Assembly: GCF_013299185.1 (NCBI RefSeq)
Contig: NZ_JAAFKG010000024.1
Location: 1-64,000 of the forward strand
Direction of reading: 5' to 3'
DNA from: Microcoleus sp. bin48.metabat.b7b8b9.023
Lineage (GTDB): Bacteria > Cyanobacteriota > Cyanobacteriia > Cyanobacteriales > Microcoleaceae
DNA length: 64,000 nucleotides
Part shown: positions 51,455 to 60,642 of the stretch, in pieces
Numbering within the stretch: the first letter of the stretch is position 1
Layout of the letters: the number at the start of each line of letters is the position of its first letter
Position numbers and translations under genes: made by a program
Notes under the pieces: generated by a model
What the model was told of the DNA's origin: nothing
Databases searched by the model: none
What the model saw: the letters and a program-made list of their open reading frames with translations, nothing else

Positions 51455-51654
51455 ATATCATGTCCGGTCAATTACCATAACAAAAACAGTTGGTAGTGCT
51501 GACTTAAGTCCGCTCCATTTTGCCGACTTAAATCCGCACGCGCGATCGAATCTAATTGCAGTTGGTAGTGCGGACTTAAGTCCGCTCCATTTTGCCGACT
51601 TAAATCCGCACGCGCGATCGAATCTAATTGCAGTTGGCAGTGCGGACACGATAT
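51455..51654. mobile_element. MITE-like element with ATATCATGTCCGG end and internal 72-bp duplication
   Basis: Left end ATATCATGTCCGGTCAATTA and right end GGACACGATAT match the element at 30499-30625. Inside, a 72-base unit CAGTTGGTAGTGC...CGCGATCGAATCTAATTG starts at 51487 and 51559, with a third partial start at 51631. Contains GACTTAAGTC hairpins. Confidence 0.6.
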
Positions 51655-51681
51655 CATTGATTATTAGTTATTGGTTATTAG

Positions 51682-51789
51682 TATAGCCTTTCTCAAAAAG
51701 ATGAGGTATGACTGACAGCTTATATAACCAGTTCAACGTATAGGGCCCAAGCCCAACAACATCCGCGAATCTTTCTGATAACCGCTATA
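51682..51789 (-). mobile_element. MITE copy 3 with TATAGC ends (inverted)
   Basis: 108 bases in opposite orientation to copies 1 and 2: TATAGCCTTTCTCAAAAAG...CTTTCTGATAACCGCTATA, with GGGCCCAAGCCCAACAAC inside. It lies 50 bases before the 3' end of the cyclase gene. Confidence 0.8.
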
Positions 51790-51839
51790 TATCTTCTCAA
51801 ATAACCAATAATCCGACTATTTTCAGCATTCATCGCCCT

Positions 51840-53129
51840 TTAATTGGAGTATTTATTTTGGCATCGATTCCAGTGTAATTGTGCTACAGTATCTTGTGGA
51901 TTATGCTGCAAGCATTTTTCAAAACATCGGGAAGCAGCTTCCCATTCTTCTGTTGTGTAAAATACTAACCCTTGCTCAAACTCGGTTTTAGTAGCGAGTT
52001 TGTACTCTTGAATTTCCGGCGGTTCGGCATCGAAGACTTCAAAGACGGATACCACTTTAGATTTGCCTTTAACTTGTACAAGATCGACTAAACGAATGCA
52101 ATATTGATTAGCATCTTTTAACCCTAAAAATGTGCAATCGCTAATCAACAACGGCACGCCATACAGCTTAGTTAAAGTTTCTAGTCGGGAGGCTATATTG
52201 ACAGCATCGCCGATTGTTGTCCCGTCCATACGAAATTTTCCGCCTACAGTTCCAAGCATTAACATTCCTGTATTGATGCCGATACCAATTTTAATGTGAG
52301 GGCGATCGCGTGCTTGTCTGGTTAGATTGTATTCGGCAAGTTTTTTGAGCATAGAAATTCCCGCCTTGACGGCAGAATCCGCATGATAAACACTACCAAA
52401 TAATGCCATAAGCGCATCGCCAATATATTTGTCAATTAACCCATTATTCTCAATAACAGCGGGTTCCATTATAGAAAAATAGCTATTAATAAATTTAAAA
52501 ATATCTTCTAAAGGCATGGTTTCTGAAATACTTGTAAACGATCGAATATCAGAAAACATAACTGACATCTCTTTTTTCACAGAATCACCAAGTTCAATAT
52601 CGACAAGATTTTTTTTATTCAACAATTTAAGAAACTCATCCGGTACGAAGCGAGAACAAGCTGTGTTTAAAGCAATTAAATTTTGGTTTATTTTAATTAA
52701 TTCTATATTTTGTTTAACTATATTTTTTGCTTGTATATAACTTTTTGTAGCTTCTGTTATCGTCAAAAATAAATCTTCAGCTTGCCAGGGCTTAGCTATA
52801 TATCGATAGAGTTTTGCCGTATTAATGGCATTGGTGACTCCCTCGATACTCGCTTGCCCCGTCAGCATGATTGTAATTGTTGAAGGAGACTTATTGTGAA
52901 TTTCTTTTAAGACTTCATCTCCTTTCATTATGGGCATCATGTAGTCGGCAATTACGACAGCAATTTCATGACCATCTTCTAATAAATCATCGACAATTTG
53001 CAGCGCTTCATACCCGTCATGCGCTGTTTCTATTTCATATTGATTTTCTAGGGTTTCTGATAGTTCTTTTCTGAGGCTATCAAGAATCATTTGTTCATCA
53101 TCGACACACAGAATGACTGGTTTTTTCAT
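51840..53129 (-). CDS. Response-regulator adenylate cyclase (REC + class III cyclase)
   Basis: 429 residues. REC domain at about 1-125 (ILCVDDEQMILDSL, phospho-Asp in VVIADYMMPIMKG, KPW). Class III cyclase at about 180-370: metal Asps in SVMFSDIRSFTSI and YIGDALMALFG, GIGINTGMLMLGTVGG, the transition-state Asn and Arg in GDAVNIASRLE, and an adenine-selecting Lys in VKGKSKVVSVFEV. A TPR-like C-terminus (EEWEAASRCFEKCLQHNPQD). Output of the operon: cAMP made on phosphorylation. Last gene of a four-gene set. Confidence 0.93.
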   Translation of the reverse strand: MKKPVILCVDDEQMILDSLRKELSETLENQYEIETAHDGYEALQIVDDLLEDGHEIAVVIADYMMPIMKGDEVLKEIHNKSPSTITIMLTGQASIEGVTNAINTAKLYRYIAKPWQAEDLFLTITEATKSYIQAKNIVKQNIELIKINQNLIALNTACSRFVPDEFLKLLNKKNLVDIELGDSVKKEMSVMFSDIRSFTSISETMPLEDIFKFINSYFSIMEPAVIENNGLIDKYIGDALMALFGSVYHADSAVKAGISMLKKLAEYNLTRQARDRPHIKIGIGINTGMLMLGTVGGKFRMDGTTIGDAVNIASRLETLTKLYGVPLLISDCTFLGLKDANQYCIRLVDLVQVKGKSKVVSVFEVFDAEPPEIQEYKLATKTEFEQGLVFYTTEEWEAASRCFEKCLQHNPQDTVAQLHWNRCQNKYSN

Positions 53130-53151
53130 ATTGCTCTAAAGTGGGATTAAT

Positions 53152-53547
53152 TTATAATTTTTCAATTCCCGACTTGATGGAGTTAATCAGTTCTTGCTTT
53201 GTCCAAGGTTTGGGGATAAAATGATGAAGGTCTGCTTCTTTTTGGGCTCGTTCGATCGCTGCATCATCTGCCTGTCCAGTTAATAAAATTTTCACCGTTC
53301 CTGGAAACCTTTTCTGCACTTGAACGAGTAATTCATCGCCTTTCATTCCCGGCATTAACCAATCAGAAACAATAATTACGACTTGAGTTCCTTCTTCATA
53401 AAGTTCATCTAGAACTTCTAGTGCTTCTTCTGCATTTTCGGCAGTTTCATATACATATTGGTCATCAAATTCTTCTTGAATTTGTCGCAGTACGCTGTTT
53501 AAAATAACAACTTCATCATCAACACACAAAATTGCAAGCTTAGGCAT
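53152..53547 (-). CDS. Single-domain response regulator
   Basis: 131 residues from MPKLAILC at 53547, chosen because AGGAGAAATAATT precedes it. REC only: ILCVDDEVVILNSVL, phospho-Asp in VIIVSDWLMPGMKGDELL, Thr in ILLTGQAD, Lys in FIPKPWTKQEL. A free REC can carry phosphate between the kinase above and the cyclase below. It lies 45 bases after the kinase gene and 22 bases before the cyclase gene. Confidence 0.92.
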   Translation of the reverse strand: MPKLAILCVDDEVVILNSVLRQIQEEFDDQYVYETAENAEEALEVLDELYEEGTQVVIIVSDWLMPGMKGDELLVQVQKRFPGTVKILLTGQADDAAIERAQKEADLHHFIPKPWTKQELINSIKSGIEKL

Positions 53548-53591
53548 AATTATTTCTCCTGAAATTACAAACAATTTAACATCAAACTACT

Positions 53592-55490
53592 CTAGATACC
53601 TGCTGGTAATGTCACAATAAAAGTAGTTTTACCAGGCAGCGATATAAAATGAATTGTCCCTCCATGTTTTTCAATAATTTTTTTCACGATGTCCAGCCCT
53701 AAACCGCTGCCCTCCCCTGGAGGTTTAGTGGTAAAAAATGGCTGAAAGATTTTATCTTGAATCTCTTCTGGTATACCACTGCCGCTATCAGTAATACTGA
53801 CTTCGACGTTACCATTCGAGCGAGCGGCATCAACTCTGAGTATTCCCCGATAGTTCATCGCTTGCAAAGCATTGTGAATTAAGTTTGTCCACACTTGATT
53901 GAGTTCATCGAAATAGCATTCGATCTGGGGCAAATCTTCATAATTTTTGATTAACTCTACTCCATGTTTGATTTGATTTTGATAAAGCGTCAGAACCGCT
54001 TCTAATCCTTCGATAATATTGACTTTAATTTTTTGCTCGTTGAGATTTTGTCTGGCATAGGTTTTGAGTGCAAATACAACTTTTGCAGCCCTTTCAGAGG
54101 CAGTATTGATATCTCGAGTGCTTTCTTGCAATCGCACAAAAGAGCGGACTGTTTTGAGAAATATTTCGCTGCTGGGCTCTTGAAATAAATTGAACAGAGG
54201 CTCTATGTTTTCGTAAATTTTAAGATCGAGAAGCAGATTGGCAAGAGTATCGGCATTACTGAGATTTTGGGTTTCTAGTTGGGCGACGATTGCTTTTCTG
54301 AGTTGTCGTCTTTCCCTTCCAGAAATCAATGCAGGATTTACCATCGAGCGCGCTAATAATTCCTTAAATTGTAATTCTTTTTCGGGTGTCAACTGTCGAA
54401 ACCATGTCGGTAATGCAGCCAAATTTTCCGAGAAGTAATCGCCAATATATTTAACAGAGGATTGAATCGCACCCAAAGGTGTATTGATTTCGTGGGCAAC
54501 TCCCGCAATCAGTTGACCTAATGCTGCCATTTTTTCAGAATGAATCAATTCCTGCTGAGCTGATTCTAGCTGTTTTAAAGTATTGGCAAGTTCTTCGTTT
54601 TTTTGCTGTAGCTGTTGCGTTCTTTCGGAAACTTGAGATTCTAAATTACGATTGTAATTCTCTCTGAGTTTTTCGGCTTGTTTCCTTTCTGTAATATCGG
54701 AAAAAGTGGCAATCGCATAACAAATTTTTCCAGTTTCATCGCGAATTGGTGTCGAAGAAATCTCTAAAGGAATTATCCGTTTTTCTTGATGAATTTCTAG
54801 ATCGTCAGTTCGCACTACTTCTCCTGACAAAGAACGCGCGATCGGCAAGTCTGGCGATCGGCACAAATCTTGGTACTCGCTTTGATACAAAGCATAAATA
54901 TGGGGTAAATTTTCGATATTCGAGATTGTCCCTTCTGCGATTGCAAACAATTCCTTATATTTTTGATTGGCGTAGGTTAGTTGTCCCAGAGCGTTATGAA
55001 CCGATACACCAATTGGCATAGCTTCTAAAAAATGTCTCAATCGCTGTTCATTTTCTATTAATCGTTTATTCTGTTCGGCTAGCTTTCTTTCCTGCACGTA
55101 ACTTTTGATTGCTTCTTTTACTGTCAATTTTAAATCGACTTTGTGCCAAGGCTTGGAAATATATCGATAGAGTTTTGCGGAGTTAATCGCATTCACGATT
55201 CCTTCAACTGTTGCCTCGCCTGTCAACATAATTTTTAGAGTTTGTGGGAGTTTTTCGTGAACGTATCGCAGGACTTCATCTCCTTTGATATCTGGCATGA
55301 TATAGTCAGATATCACCAGCGCAATTTCACTACCATCTTTGATTAACTCATCCACCAATTCTAATGCTTCCACACCTCCCAGTGCTGTTTCGATTTCGCA
55401 TTCATTCTCTAAAGATTCTGATATTTCTCGGATGAGGCTATCCAGAACAAATTGCTCGTCATCAATACAAATCACAATAAGTTTACTCAT
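53592..55490 (-). CDS. REC-PAS histidine kinase
   Basis: 632 residues. REC at about 1-125 (VICIDDEQFVLDSL, phospho-Asp in LVISDYIMPDIKG), PAS at about 150-275 (RHFLEAMPIGVSVHNALGQLTYAN...AIATFSDITERKQ), coiled coil, HisKA with acceptor in VAGVAHEINTPLGAIQSS near residue 338, HATPase (NLIHNALQAM, ISITDSGSGIPEEI-like TDSGSGIPE, FFTTKPPGEGSGLGLDIVKKI). Its kinase half is a close paralogue of the upstream gene. The phosphate flow is likely CHASE kinase to this REC, then onward. Confidence 0.94.
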   Translation of the reverse strand: MSKLIVICIDDEQFVLDSLIREISESLENECEIETALGGVEALELVDELIKDGSEIALVISDYIMPDIKGDEVLRYVHEKLPQTLKIMLTGEATVEGIVNAINSAKLYRYISKPWHKVDLKLTVKEAIKSYVQERKLAEQNKRLIENEQRLRHFLEAMPIGVSVHNALGQLTYANQKYKELFAIAEGTISNIENLPHIYALYQSEYQDLCRSPDLPIARSLSGEVVRTDDLEIHQEKRIIPLEISSTPIRDETGKICYAIATFSDITERKQAEKLRENYNRNLESQVSERTQQLQQKNEELANTLKQLESAQQELIHSEKMAALGQLIAGVAHEINTPLGAIQSSVKYIGDYFSENLAALPTWFRQLTPEKELQFKELLARSMVNPALISGRERRQLRKAIVAQLETQNLSNADTLANLLLDLKIYENIEPLFNLFQEPSSEIFLKTVRSFVRLQESTRDINTASERAAKVVFALKTYARQNLNEQKIKVNIIEGLEAVLTLYQNQIKHGVELIKNYEDLPQIECYFDELNQVWTNLIHNALQAMNYRGILRVDAARSNGNVEVSITDSGSGIPEEIQDKIFQPFFTTKPPGEGSGLGLDIVKKIIEKHGGTIHFISLPGKTTFIVTLPAGI

Positions 55491-55495
55491 TTTTT

Positions 55496-57901
55496 TTAAC
55501 GCTCTATTGGTAGGATAACTGTAAATGTGGTTTGACCTGGACGAGATTGAAAAGTAATCTGTCCCCGATGTTTTTCAACGATTTTGCGAACGATATCCAG
55601 TCCCAATCCACTTCCTTCGCCTGGGGGTTTAGTGGTAAAGAAAGGTTGGAATATTTTTGAGTGGATTTCTGGGGGAATCCCGGTGCCACTGTCGGCAATG
55701 CTAATTTGGATATTTTCGTCATTGTGAATTGCGTTAACGGTGAGAAATCCTTTGTTATTCATCGCTTGTAGGGCGTTATGAATCAAATTCGTCCACACTT
55801 GGTTAAGTTCGTCAAAATAACACTGAATGGGTGGGATATGTTCGTAGTTTTTAGTTAATTCTATACCCTGTCTGATCTGACTTTGATAGAGGGTCAAAAC
55901 TGCATCTATGCCGTCGAGGATGTTGGCTTCGATTGTTTCACCGCTAGAGTCGTGTCGGGCGTAGGTTTTGAGGGCAAACACGGCTTTGGCGGCACGATCG
56001 CTGGCGATGTTAATATCTCGGGTGCTGGCCTGCAAGCGTACAAAGGCCCGTACAGTTTTGAGGAATTCGTCGCTGTCGCTTTGTCGTAGAAGCGAGAATA
56101 AAGGTTCGAGGCGATCGTGAACTCCTAAGTCGAGGAGGATATTGGCTAATCCTTCTGATTTCTCAATGTTTTGGGCGGCGAGTTGGCTAGTAATTGTTTT
56201 TCTGAGTTGTCGGCGTTCGCGACCGGATACGATCGTGGTGTTGGCAATGGATCGTTGCAACAATTCCAAAAATTGTGTTTCTCGTTCTGGGGTAAGTTCG
56301 CGAAATAATGTGGGAAATTGGCTGAGGTTTTCGTTGAGAAAGTCGGTAATATAACTCACAGAAGAGCGAATTGCTCCTAACGGCGTGTTAATTTCGTGAG
56401 CAACTCCTGCTACGAGTTGACCTAATGCTGCCATTTTTTCCGATTGCACTAATTCATCTTGAGTCAGTTGGAGTTCGGTTAAGGTTTGGGATAGTTTGGC
56501 TGTGCGTTCGGCAACTTGTTCCTCTAATGTTCGATTGTAATCTTCGCGCAATTTTTCAGCTTGTTTGCGTTCGGTGATATCCTGGAAAGCTGCGATCGCA
56601 TAACTTAGGTTTCCATCGGCATCGTAAATCGGCGTTCCTGCGCTTTCAATGGGAATAATTTTGTCTGGATGATGAATTTCCATATCCTCGCCACGCACGC
56701 TTTTTCCTTGCAACGCATTTAACAGGGGATCTGATTCTTGAGGATAAATGCGATCGCTACCAGCTTGGTAAATTTTGTATTGAATCTGAATTTGTTCGGC
56801 AACGGATGCTACCACACCTTGACCGAGAAGATGCTGTCCAGTTTGATTGGTGTAGTACGGATTTCCGTGACTGTCGGTGACAAAAACACCAATGGGCATG
56901 GCATCGAGGAATTGCGATAGGCGGCCTTCGCTTTCAGATAATGCTGAATTTAAGGCTTTCATCTCGGCATTCTTCTGTTTGAGTGTTTCTTCATTTTGGC
57001 GCAATGCGGCGGTGGCGCGATCGATCGCCAATTGCAACCGTGCCGGTTCGCTAGCTAAAATGAAGACAGCGATGCTTCCCACAAGTGCGATCGCCATACC
57101 TCCTCCCCTCAACCAAATAGTAACTGGTGAATGGTCATCCCATCCAGTTTTAGGAACGGCTGCTAACTGCCAAGAACCGTTCGGTAACGTGACGGAAAGA
57201 AAAACGGGTTTTTCCTGAAAAATTGCCCCATTCCCGAAAAAAACCTCACCTTTTTCCCCCAATCCATCTTTGCCACGCAGTACATATTTTAAGTTAGAGG
57301 ATTCTTGTAACAATCCGGCTTCTTCATAGATAGTTTCGGGATTGACCAAAATACTCGCGAGTCCCCAATATTCAGATTTTCCCTCTATTGATTTGACAAA
57401 AATAGGCGATCGGTTAATAAATGCAATACCGCCTTGTACGAGTTTAACCGGGCCGGCAACAACCGATTTTTTGGAGGCAATAGTTCGATCGACAGCTTCT
57501 TTTTGGGTCGGCGTTGCTGCTAAGTTCAACCCAAAAGCTTTTTCGTTGCCTTCAACGGGATAAATATGACTGATCGCCGATTTTTTGGCTAGGTTCATAC
57601 TCCGAATCCCTCGATACCTCTCCAACAGAGGAGAACCAATAGCTGTAAATTCATCTTGGGTGAGTTCGGGACGGGTTGAAGCATGAATGACTAAAGCTTC
57701 TACGAGAAGAAGTCTGGTGTTAATTGCCGCTTCCAAACGGGCTCGCACGGTACTCAGTTGATTGAGAGTATCTGCCTGTTGTTGTTCCTGAAATCGTTGA
57801 GTTTCGGAGCGATCGAGAATCATGGTAGCCGCCAGAATTGATAAGGCTGCGCTCGCAGCAGTTACAAAGGCTTTACCAGTATGTTTTTGAATTTTTCTCA
57901 T
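55496..57901 (-). CDS. CHASE-domain PAS histidine kinase
   Basis: 801 residues from MRKIQKH at 57901; a TTG eight codons upstream also reads. Two membrane helices (AFVTAASAALSILAATMIL and GGGMAIALVGSIAVFILA) flank an extracytoplasmic CHASE domain (RLEAAINTRLLLVEALVIHASTRPELT, GIRSMNLAKKSAISHIYPVEGNEKAFGLNL, SPIFVK). Then PAS (LSQFLDAMPIGVFVTDSHGNPYYTN), HisKA (VAGVAHEINTPLGAIRSS) and HATPase (ADSGTGIPPEI, FFTTKPPGEGSGLGLDIVRKI). Senses an outside signal and starts the operon; the next gene begins 5 bases after its stop. Confidence 0.94.
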   Translation of the reverse strand: MRKIQKHTGKAFVTAASAALSILAATMILDRSETQRFQEQQQADTLNQLSTVRARLEAAINTRLLLVEALVIHASTRPELTQDEFTAIGSPLLERYRGIRSMNLAKKSAISHIYPVEGNEKAFGLNLAATPTQKEAVDRTIASKKSVVAGPVKLVQGGIAFINRSPIFVKSIEGKSEYWGLASILVNPETIYEEAGLLQESSNLKYVLRGKDGLGEKGEVFFGNGAIFQEKPVFLSVTLPNGSWQLAAVPKTGWDDHSPVTIWLRGGGMAIALVGSIAVFILASEPARLQLAIDRATAALRQNEETLKQKNAEMKALNSALSESEGRLSQFLDAMPIGVFVTDSHGNPYYTNQTGQHLLGQGVVASVAEQIQIQYKIYQAGSDRIYPQESDPLLNALQGKSVRGEDMEIHHPDKIIPIESAGTPIYDADGNLSYAIAAFQDITERKQAEKLREDYNRTLEEQVAERTAKLSQTLTELQLTQDELVQSEKMAALGQLVAGVAHEINTPLGAIRSSVSYITDFLNENLSQFPTLFRELTPERETQFLELLQRSIANTTIVSGRERRQLRKTITSQLAAQNIEKSEGLANILLDLGVHDRLEPLFSLLRQSDSDEFLKTVRAFVRLQASTRDINIASDRAAKAVFALKTYARHDSSGETIEANILDGIDAVLTLYQSQIRQGIELTKNYEHIPPIQCYFDELNQVWTNLIHNALQAMNNKGFLTVNAIHNDENIQISIADSGTGIPPEIHSKIFQPFFTTKPPGEGSGLGLDIVRKIVEKHRGQITFQSRPGQTTFTVILPIER

Positions 57902-58685
57902 ACTAGATTGTCCGATAGGACTCAATATAAGTTAAAAAAATGGTACGATAGCCCCAATGAATTCGGTAGGTTACAATCGGGAATTGCTAATTTTTAAGAT
58001 ACCCGAACTTAAGTAACACAAAAACTCCTTACAAGTAGCAAAGTTTCCAAAATTCAGCTCGCTAGTGCACCCTTTCCCGATCGCGATATTTAAAATAAGC
58101 TACAATTATGAGCAATAGTCCGGACAGTTTTTAGTTGTAGTCTGAAACCCTTGATTTTCCGTCGGCCACTCGATTACCGACTTCCCTTGAAACTTTGATG
58201 CTCTTCTTGGCGATCGAATACTGTCCGAAGGAGTGCATCTGGTTTTTCAAGAGGGCGAAGCATGACCGCATATAAGTTATTAGTTATCATCTCATATTGA
58301 TTTCGGTCATGCTTCGCCCCTACAAACATATTTGCCTTGCACAAGCCGCTGCACCCGTCCGAAGTATTGGTTAGAAAAATTATCTGTATTGCTGTATTCT
58401 ACAGCGAGTTTATTGAGAATTGGCAGCGATTAGGATTTTTACCAACTGCTCTGGGAGCTTTGGTTTGAAGTTGTTGGAAGTGGTATTACACGATACTTTT
58501 CAGACATTTTATAGTGTTGCGACATCTGAAAACATTTCAACCTTATCTCTATTAGCCGATCGCCCTTGATAGTCTTTTACTTCTAATTTATTGGGTTGAG
58601 GGTTGGGGATATTTGAGCTAAAACACCGAAATTCCCCAATTTGGTCAACCCTCCACCTTAATTTTGACAGCTTAATGACTGCCGA
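57902..58685. other. Intergenic region between the signalling operon and ndhE
   Basis: Roughly 780 bases. A palindrome GGGCGAAGCATGACCG/CGGTCATGCTTCGCCC at 58253-58319 is a dispersed repeat type. The rest has HIP1-like sites and AT-rich sequence, including the promoter of the signalling operon. I see no gene and no RNA family. Confidence 0.45.
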
Positions 58686-58997
58686 TTACCATTTCAGCAA
58701 ATTAAACTCTTCCATGTCTACGGTATTGCGGTTGCGGTAAATCGCCAAGACGATCGCCAAACCAACAGCAGCCTCAGCAGCCGCAACGGTGACTACAAAA
58801 ACAGTAAATACTTGACCTTTAATCTGTACGGGGTCAAGATAGTTAGAAAAACCCATCAGATTGAGATTGACTGCATTCAGCATCAACTCGATCGACATCA
58901 ACACGCGCACGGCATTTCGGCTGGTAATTAAACCGTAAATGCCAATGCAGAAAAGTGCAGCAGCTAATAGCAGGAAATACTGGAGTTGCAGTTGCAT
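58686..58997 (-). CDS. ndhE: NAD(P)H-quinone oxidoreductase subunit NdhE (4L)
   Basis: 103 residues, three membrane helices. [51 protein letters not shown] and [37 protein letters not shown] are the conserved NuoK/NdhE sequence, with the membrane Glu in MSIELML and AAAEAAVG that take part in proton transfer. Last gene of ndhAIGE. Confidence 0.97.
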   Translation of the reverse strand: MQLQLQYFLLLAAALFCIGIYGLITSRNAVRVLMSIELMLNAVNLNLMGFSNYLDPVQIKGQVFTVFVVTVAAAEAAVGLAIVLAIYRNRNTVDMEEFNLLKW

Positions 58998-59115
58998 AAT
59001 TTTTGGGAATTGCTCTCAGTCTAAATTACTACAAAACAGGCAGATACAGAGGCTGCGAACAGAAACCAGGTTTCTCGCCTGACGAACACATAGGTGGGCA
59101 GTGCACACCCTACAA

Positions 59116-59739
59116 TTACTTTGTTTCCGGTGAAGAAACATCACCGGCTGAAACTAATTCGCGGGGGCGTTCCGGCAAACTAAAAGCTGGTGTATCTGAT
59201 TGCTTCATGGACAATTCATCCGGGAAGAAATCGCGGCGCGCCAAGACAATTGCTCCTACCATTGCCATCAACAAAAATACCGATGCTAACTCGAAAGGTA
59301 GCAAATAGTCGGTGAAGAAGTGTTTGGCGATCGTCACGATCGAACTTTCGGCGGGTGCTCCCGTCGTTGTAACAATTGCCCAAGGAGTAGACACGACCAT
59401 TGTACCCAACAGCGCAAACAAACCAGCACAAACGACTGCGGTTGCGACTTGACGCACCCAAGCGTTAGGAATTGTGCGGAACTCTTCTCGTTTGTTTACC
59501 AACATGATGGCAAACAAAATTAAGACGTTAACAGCGCCAACATAAATTAAGATTTGCGCTGCTGCTACAAAGTCAGCATTCAACAATAGGTACAAGCCGG
59601 CAATGCTGGTAAATACGCCACACAGCAGAAATGCTGAGTAAACGATGTTGGAAAACAGCACTACTCCTAATGCTCCTCCAATCATCATTAAGGCGAGTAT
59701 GCCAAATGAAACAATTTGAACCCCTTCGGCTAGATTCAC
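59116..59739 (-). CDS. ndhG: NAD(P)H-quinone oxidoreductase subunit NdhG (chain 6)
   Basis: 207 residues from a GTG at 59739 (AAAGGATTAAATATT before it). Longer readings to 59799 run into intergenic CATTGGGC repeats and are rejected. Five helices: EGVQIVSFGILALMMIGGALGVVLF, AFLLCGVFTSIAGLYLLLNADFVAAAQILIYVGAVNVLILFAIML, VRQVATAVVCAGLFALLGTMVV and LPFELASVFLLMAMVGAIVLARRDF. Membrane arm of NDH-1. About 120 bases before ndhE. Confidence 0.96.
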   Translation of the reverse strand: MNLAEGVQIVSFGILALMMIGGALGVVLFSNIVYSAFLLCGVFTSIAGLYLLLNADFVAAAQILIYVGAVNVLILFAIMLVNKREEFRTIPNAWVRQVATAVVCAGLFALLGTMVVSTPWAIVTTTGAPAESSIVTIAKHFFTDYLLPFELASVFLLMAMVGAIVLARRDFFPDELSMKQSDTPAFSLPERPRELVSAGDVSSPETK

Positions 59740-59965
59740 AATATTTAATCCTTTGTTAATTGGGCAAACAGGGCATTGGCCAAACAGGGCATTGGGCATT
59801 GAGCATTGGGCATTGGGCGAAGCGAAGCGGAGGGATTGGGCATTTGTTATTTGTTATTTGTTATTTGTTATTTGAAAAACTACTAACAACTAACAAGTAA
59901 CCACTAACCACTAACTACTAACTATTCCCCATGCCCGATGCCCCATGCCCGATGCCCCATTCCCA
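59740..59965. repeat. Low-complexity repeats inside the ndh operon
   Basis: Between ndhI and ndhG, short direct repeats CATTGGGC and GGGCATTG near 59769-59842, TTGTTATT in four tandem units near 59844-59876, and CCCATGCCCGATG units near 59928-59960. They stretch a gap that is usually short in ndhAIGE operons. No gene. Confidence 0.7.
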
Positions 59966-60544
59966 TTACTTACTTTCCTGAATTTCCTCTGGGCGGAGGC
60001 CTGCACGGCGATCGGTGTAGGAAACTTCATGAGGATCCATCACACCTTTCGGCAAATAAGCGAATTCGCGCAACGGTGTCACCATCGGATCGTCTGAAAC
60101 CTTGTAGGGCAAACGTCCGAGGGCCACGTTGTCATAATTCAATTCATGACGTTCGTAGGCGGCTAACTCGTATTCTTCTGTCATCGACAAACAATTAGTC
60201 GGACAATATTCTACACAGTTACCGCAGAAGATACACACCCCGAAATCGATACTGTAGTGCTTGAGTTGCTTCTTCTTAGTTTCTTTGTTAAATTCCCAAT
60301 CCACCACAGGCAAATTGATCGGACAAACTCGAACGCAGACTTCGCAGGAGATGCACTTGTCAAATTCAAAGTGAATTCTGCCCCGAAAACGTTCGGAAGG
60401 AATTAGTTTCTCGTAAGGATACTGCACCGTAACCGGGCGGCGTCTCATGTGATCGAAGGTCACTGCTAGTCCTTGGCCGATATACTTAGCAGCTTGAACA
60501 GTCTCTTTGGCGTATTCGCCTACTTGATTGAGGAATTTTAGCAT
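59966..60544 (-). CDS. ndhI: NAD(P)H-quinone oxidoreductase subunit NdhI
   Basis: 192 residues. Two [4Fe-4S] ferredoxin motifs: [16 protein letters not shown] near residues 64-79 and [16 protein letters not shown] near 103-118. The N-terminal helix [35 protein letters not shown] and [14 protein letters not shown] are NdhI-specific. It passes electrons in the connecting arm of NDH-1 from ferredoxin to plastoquinone. Confidence 0.97.
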   Translation of the reverse strand: MLKFLNQVGEYAKETVQAAKYIGQGLAVTFDHMRRRPVTVQYPYEKLIPSERFRGRIHFEFDKCISCEVCVRVCPINLPVVDWEFNKETKKKQLKHYSIDFGVCIFCGNCVEYCPTNCLSMTEEYELAAYERHELNYDNVALGRLPYKVSDDPMVTPLREFAYLPKGVMDPHEVSYTDRRAGLRPEEIQESK

Positions 60545-60642
60545 CGTGTTCTCTCTCTGTACTTGAGTTTTTGGTAATTGCTAACTAATAATAGGTAATT
60601 GGTTAACAGGTATTTTTTCTGTTGCCCTTTACCTATTATGAA

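Noticed and set aside
59740..59799. Longer ndhG start
   Set aside because: The extension is made of CATTGGGC repeats; the GTG at 59739 has a ribosome site and gives the conserved N-terminus.
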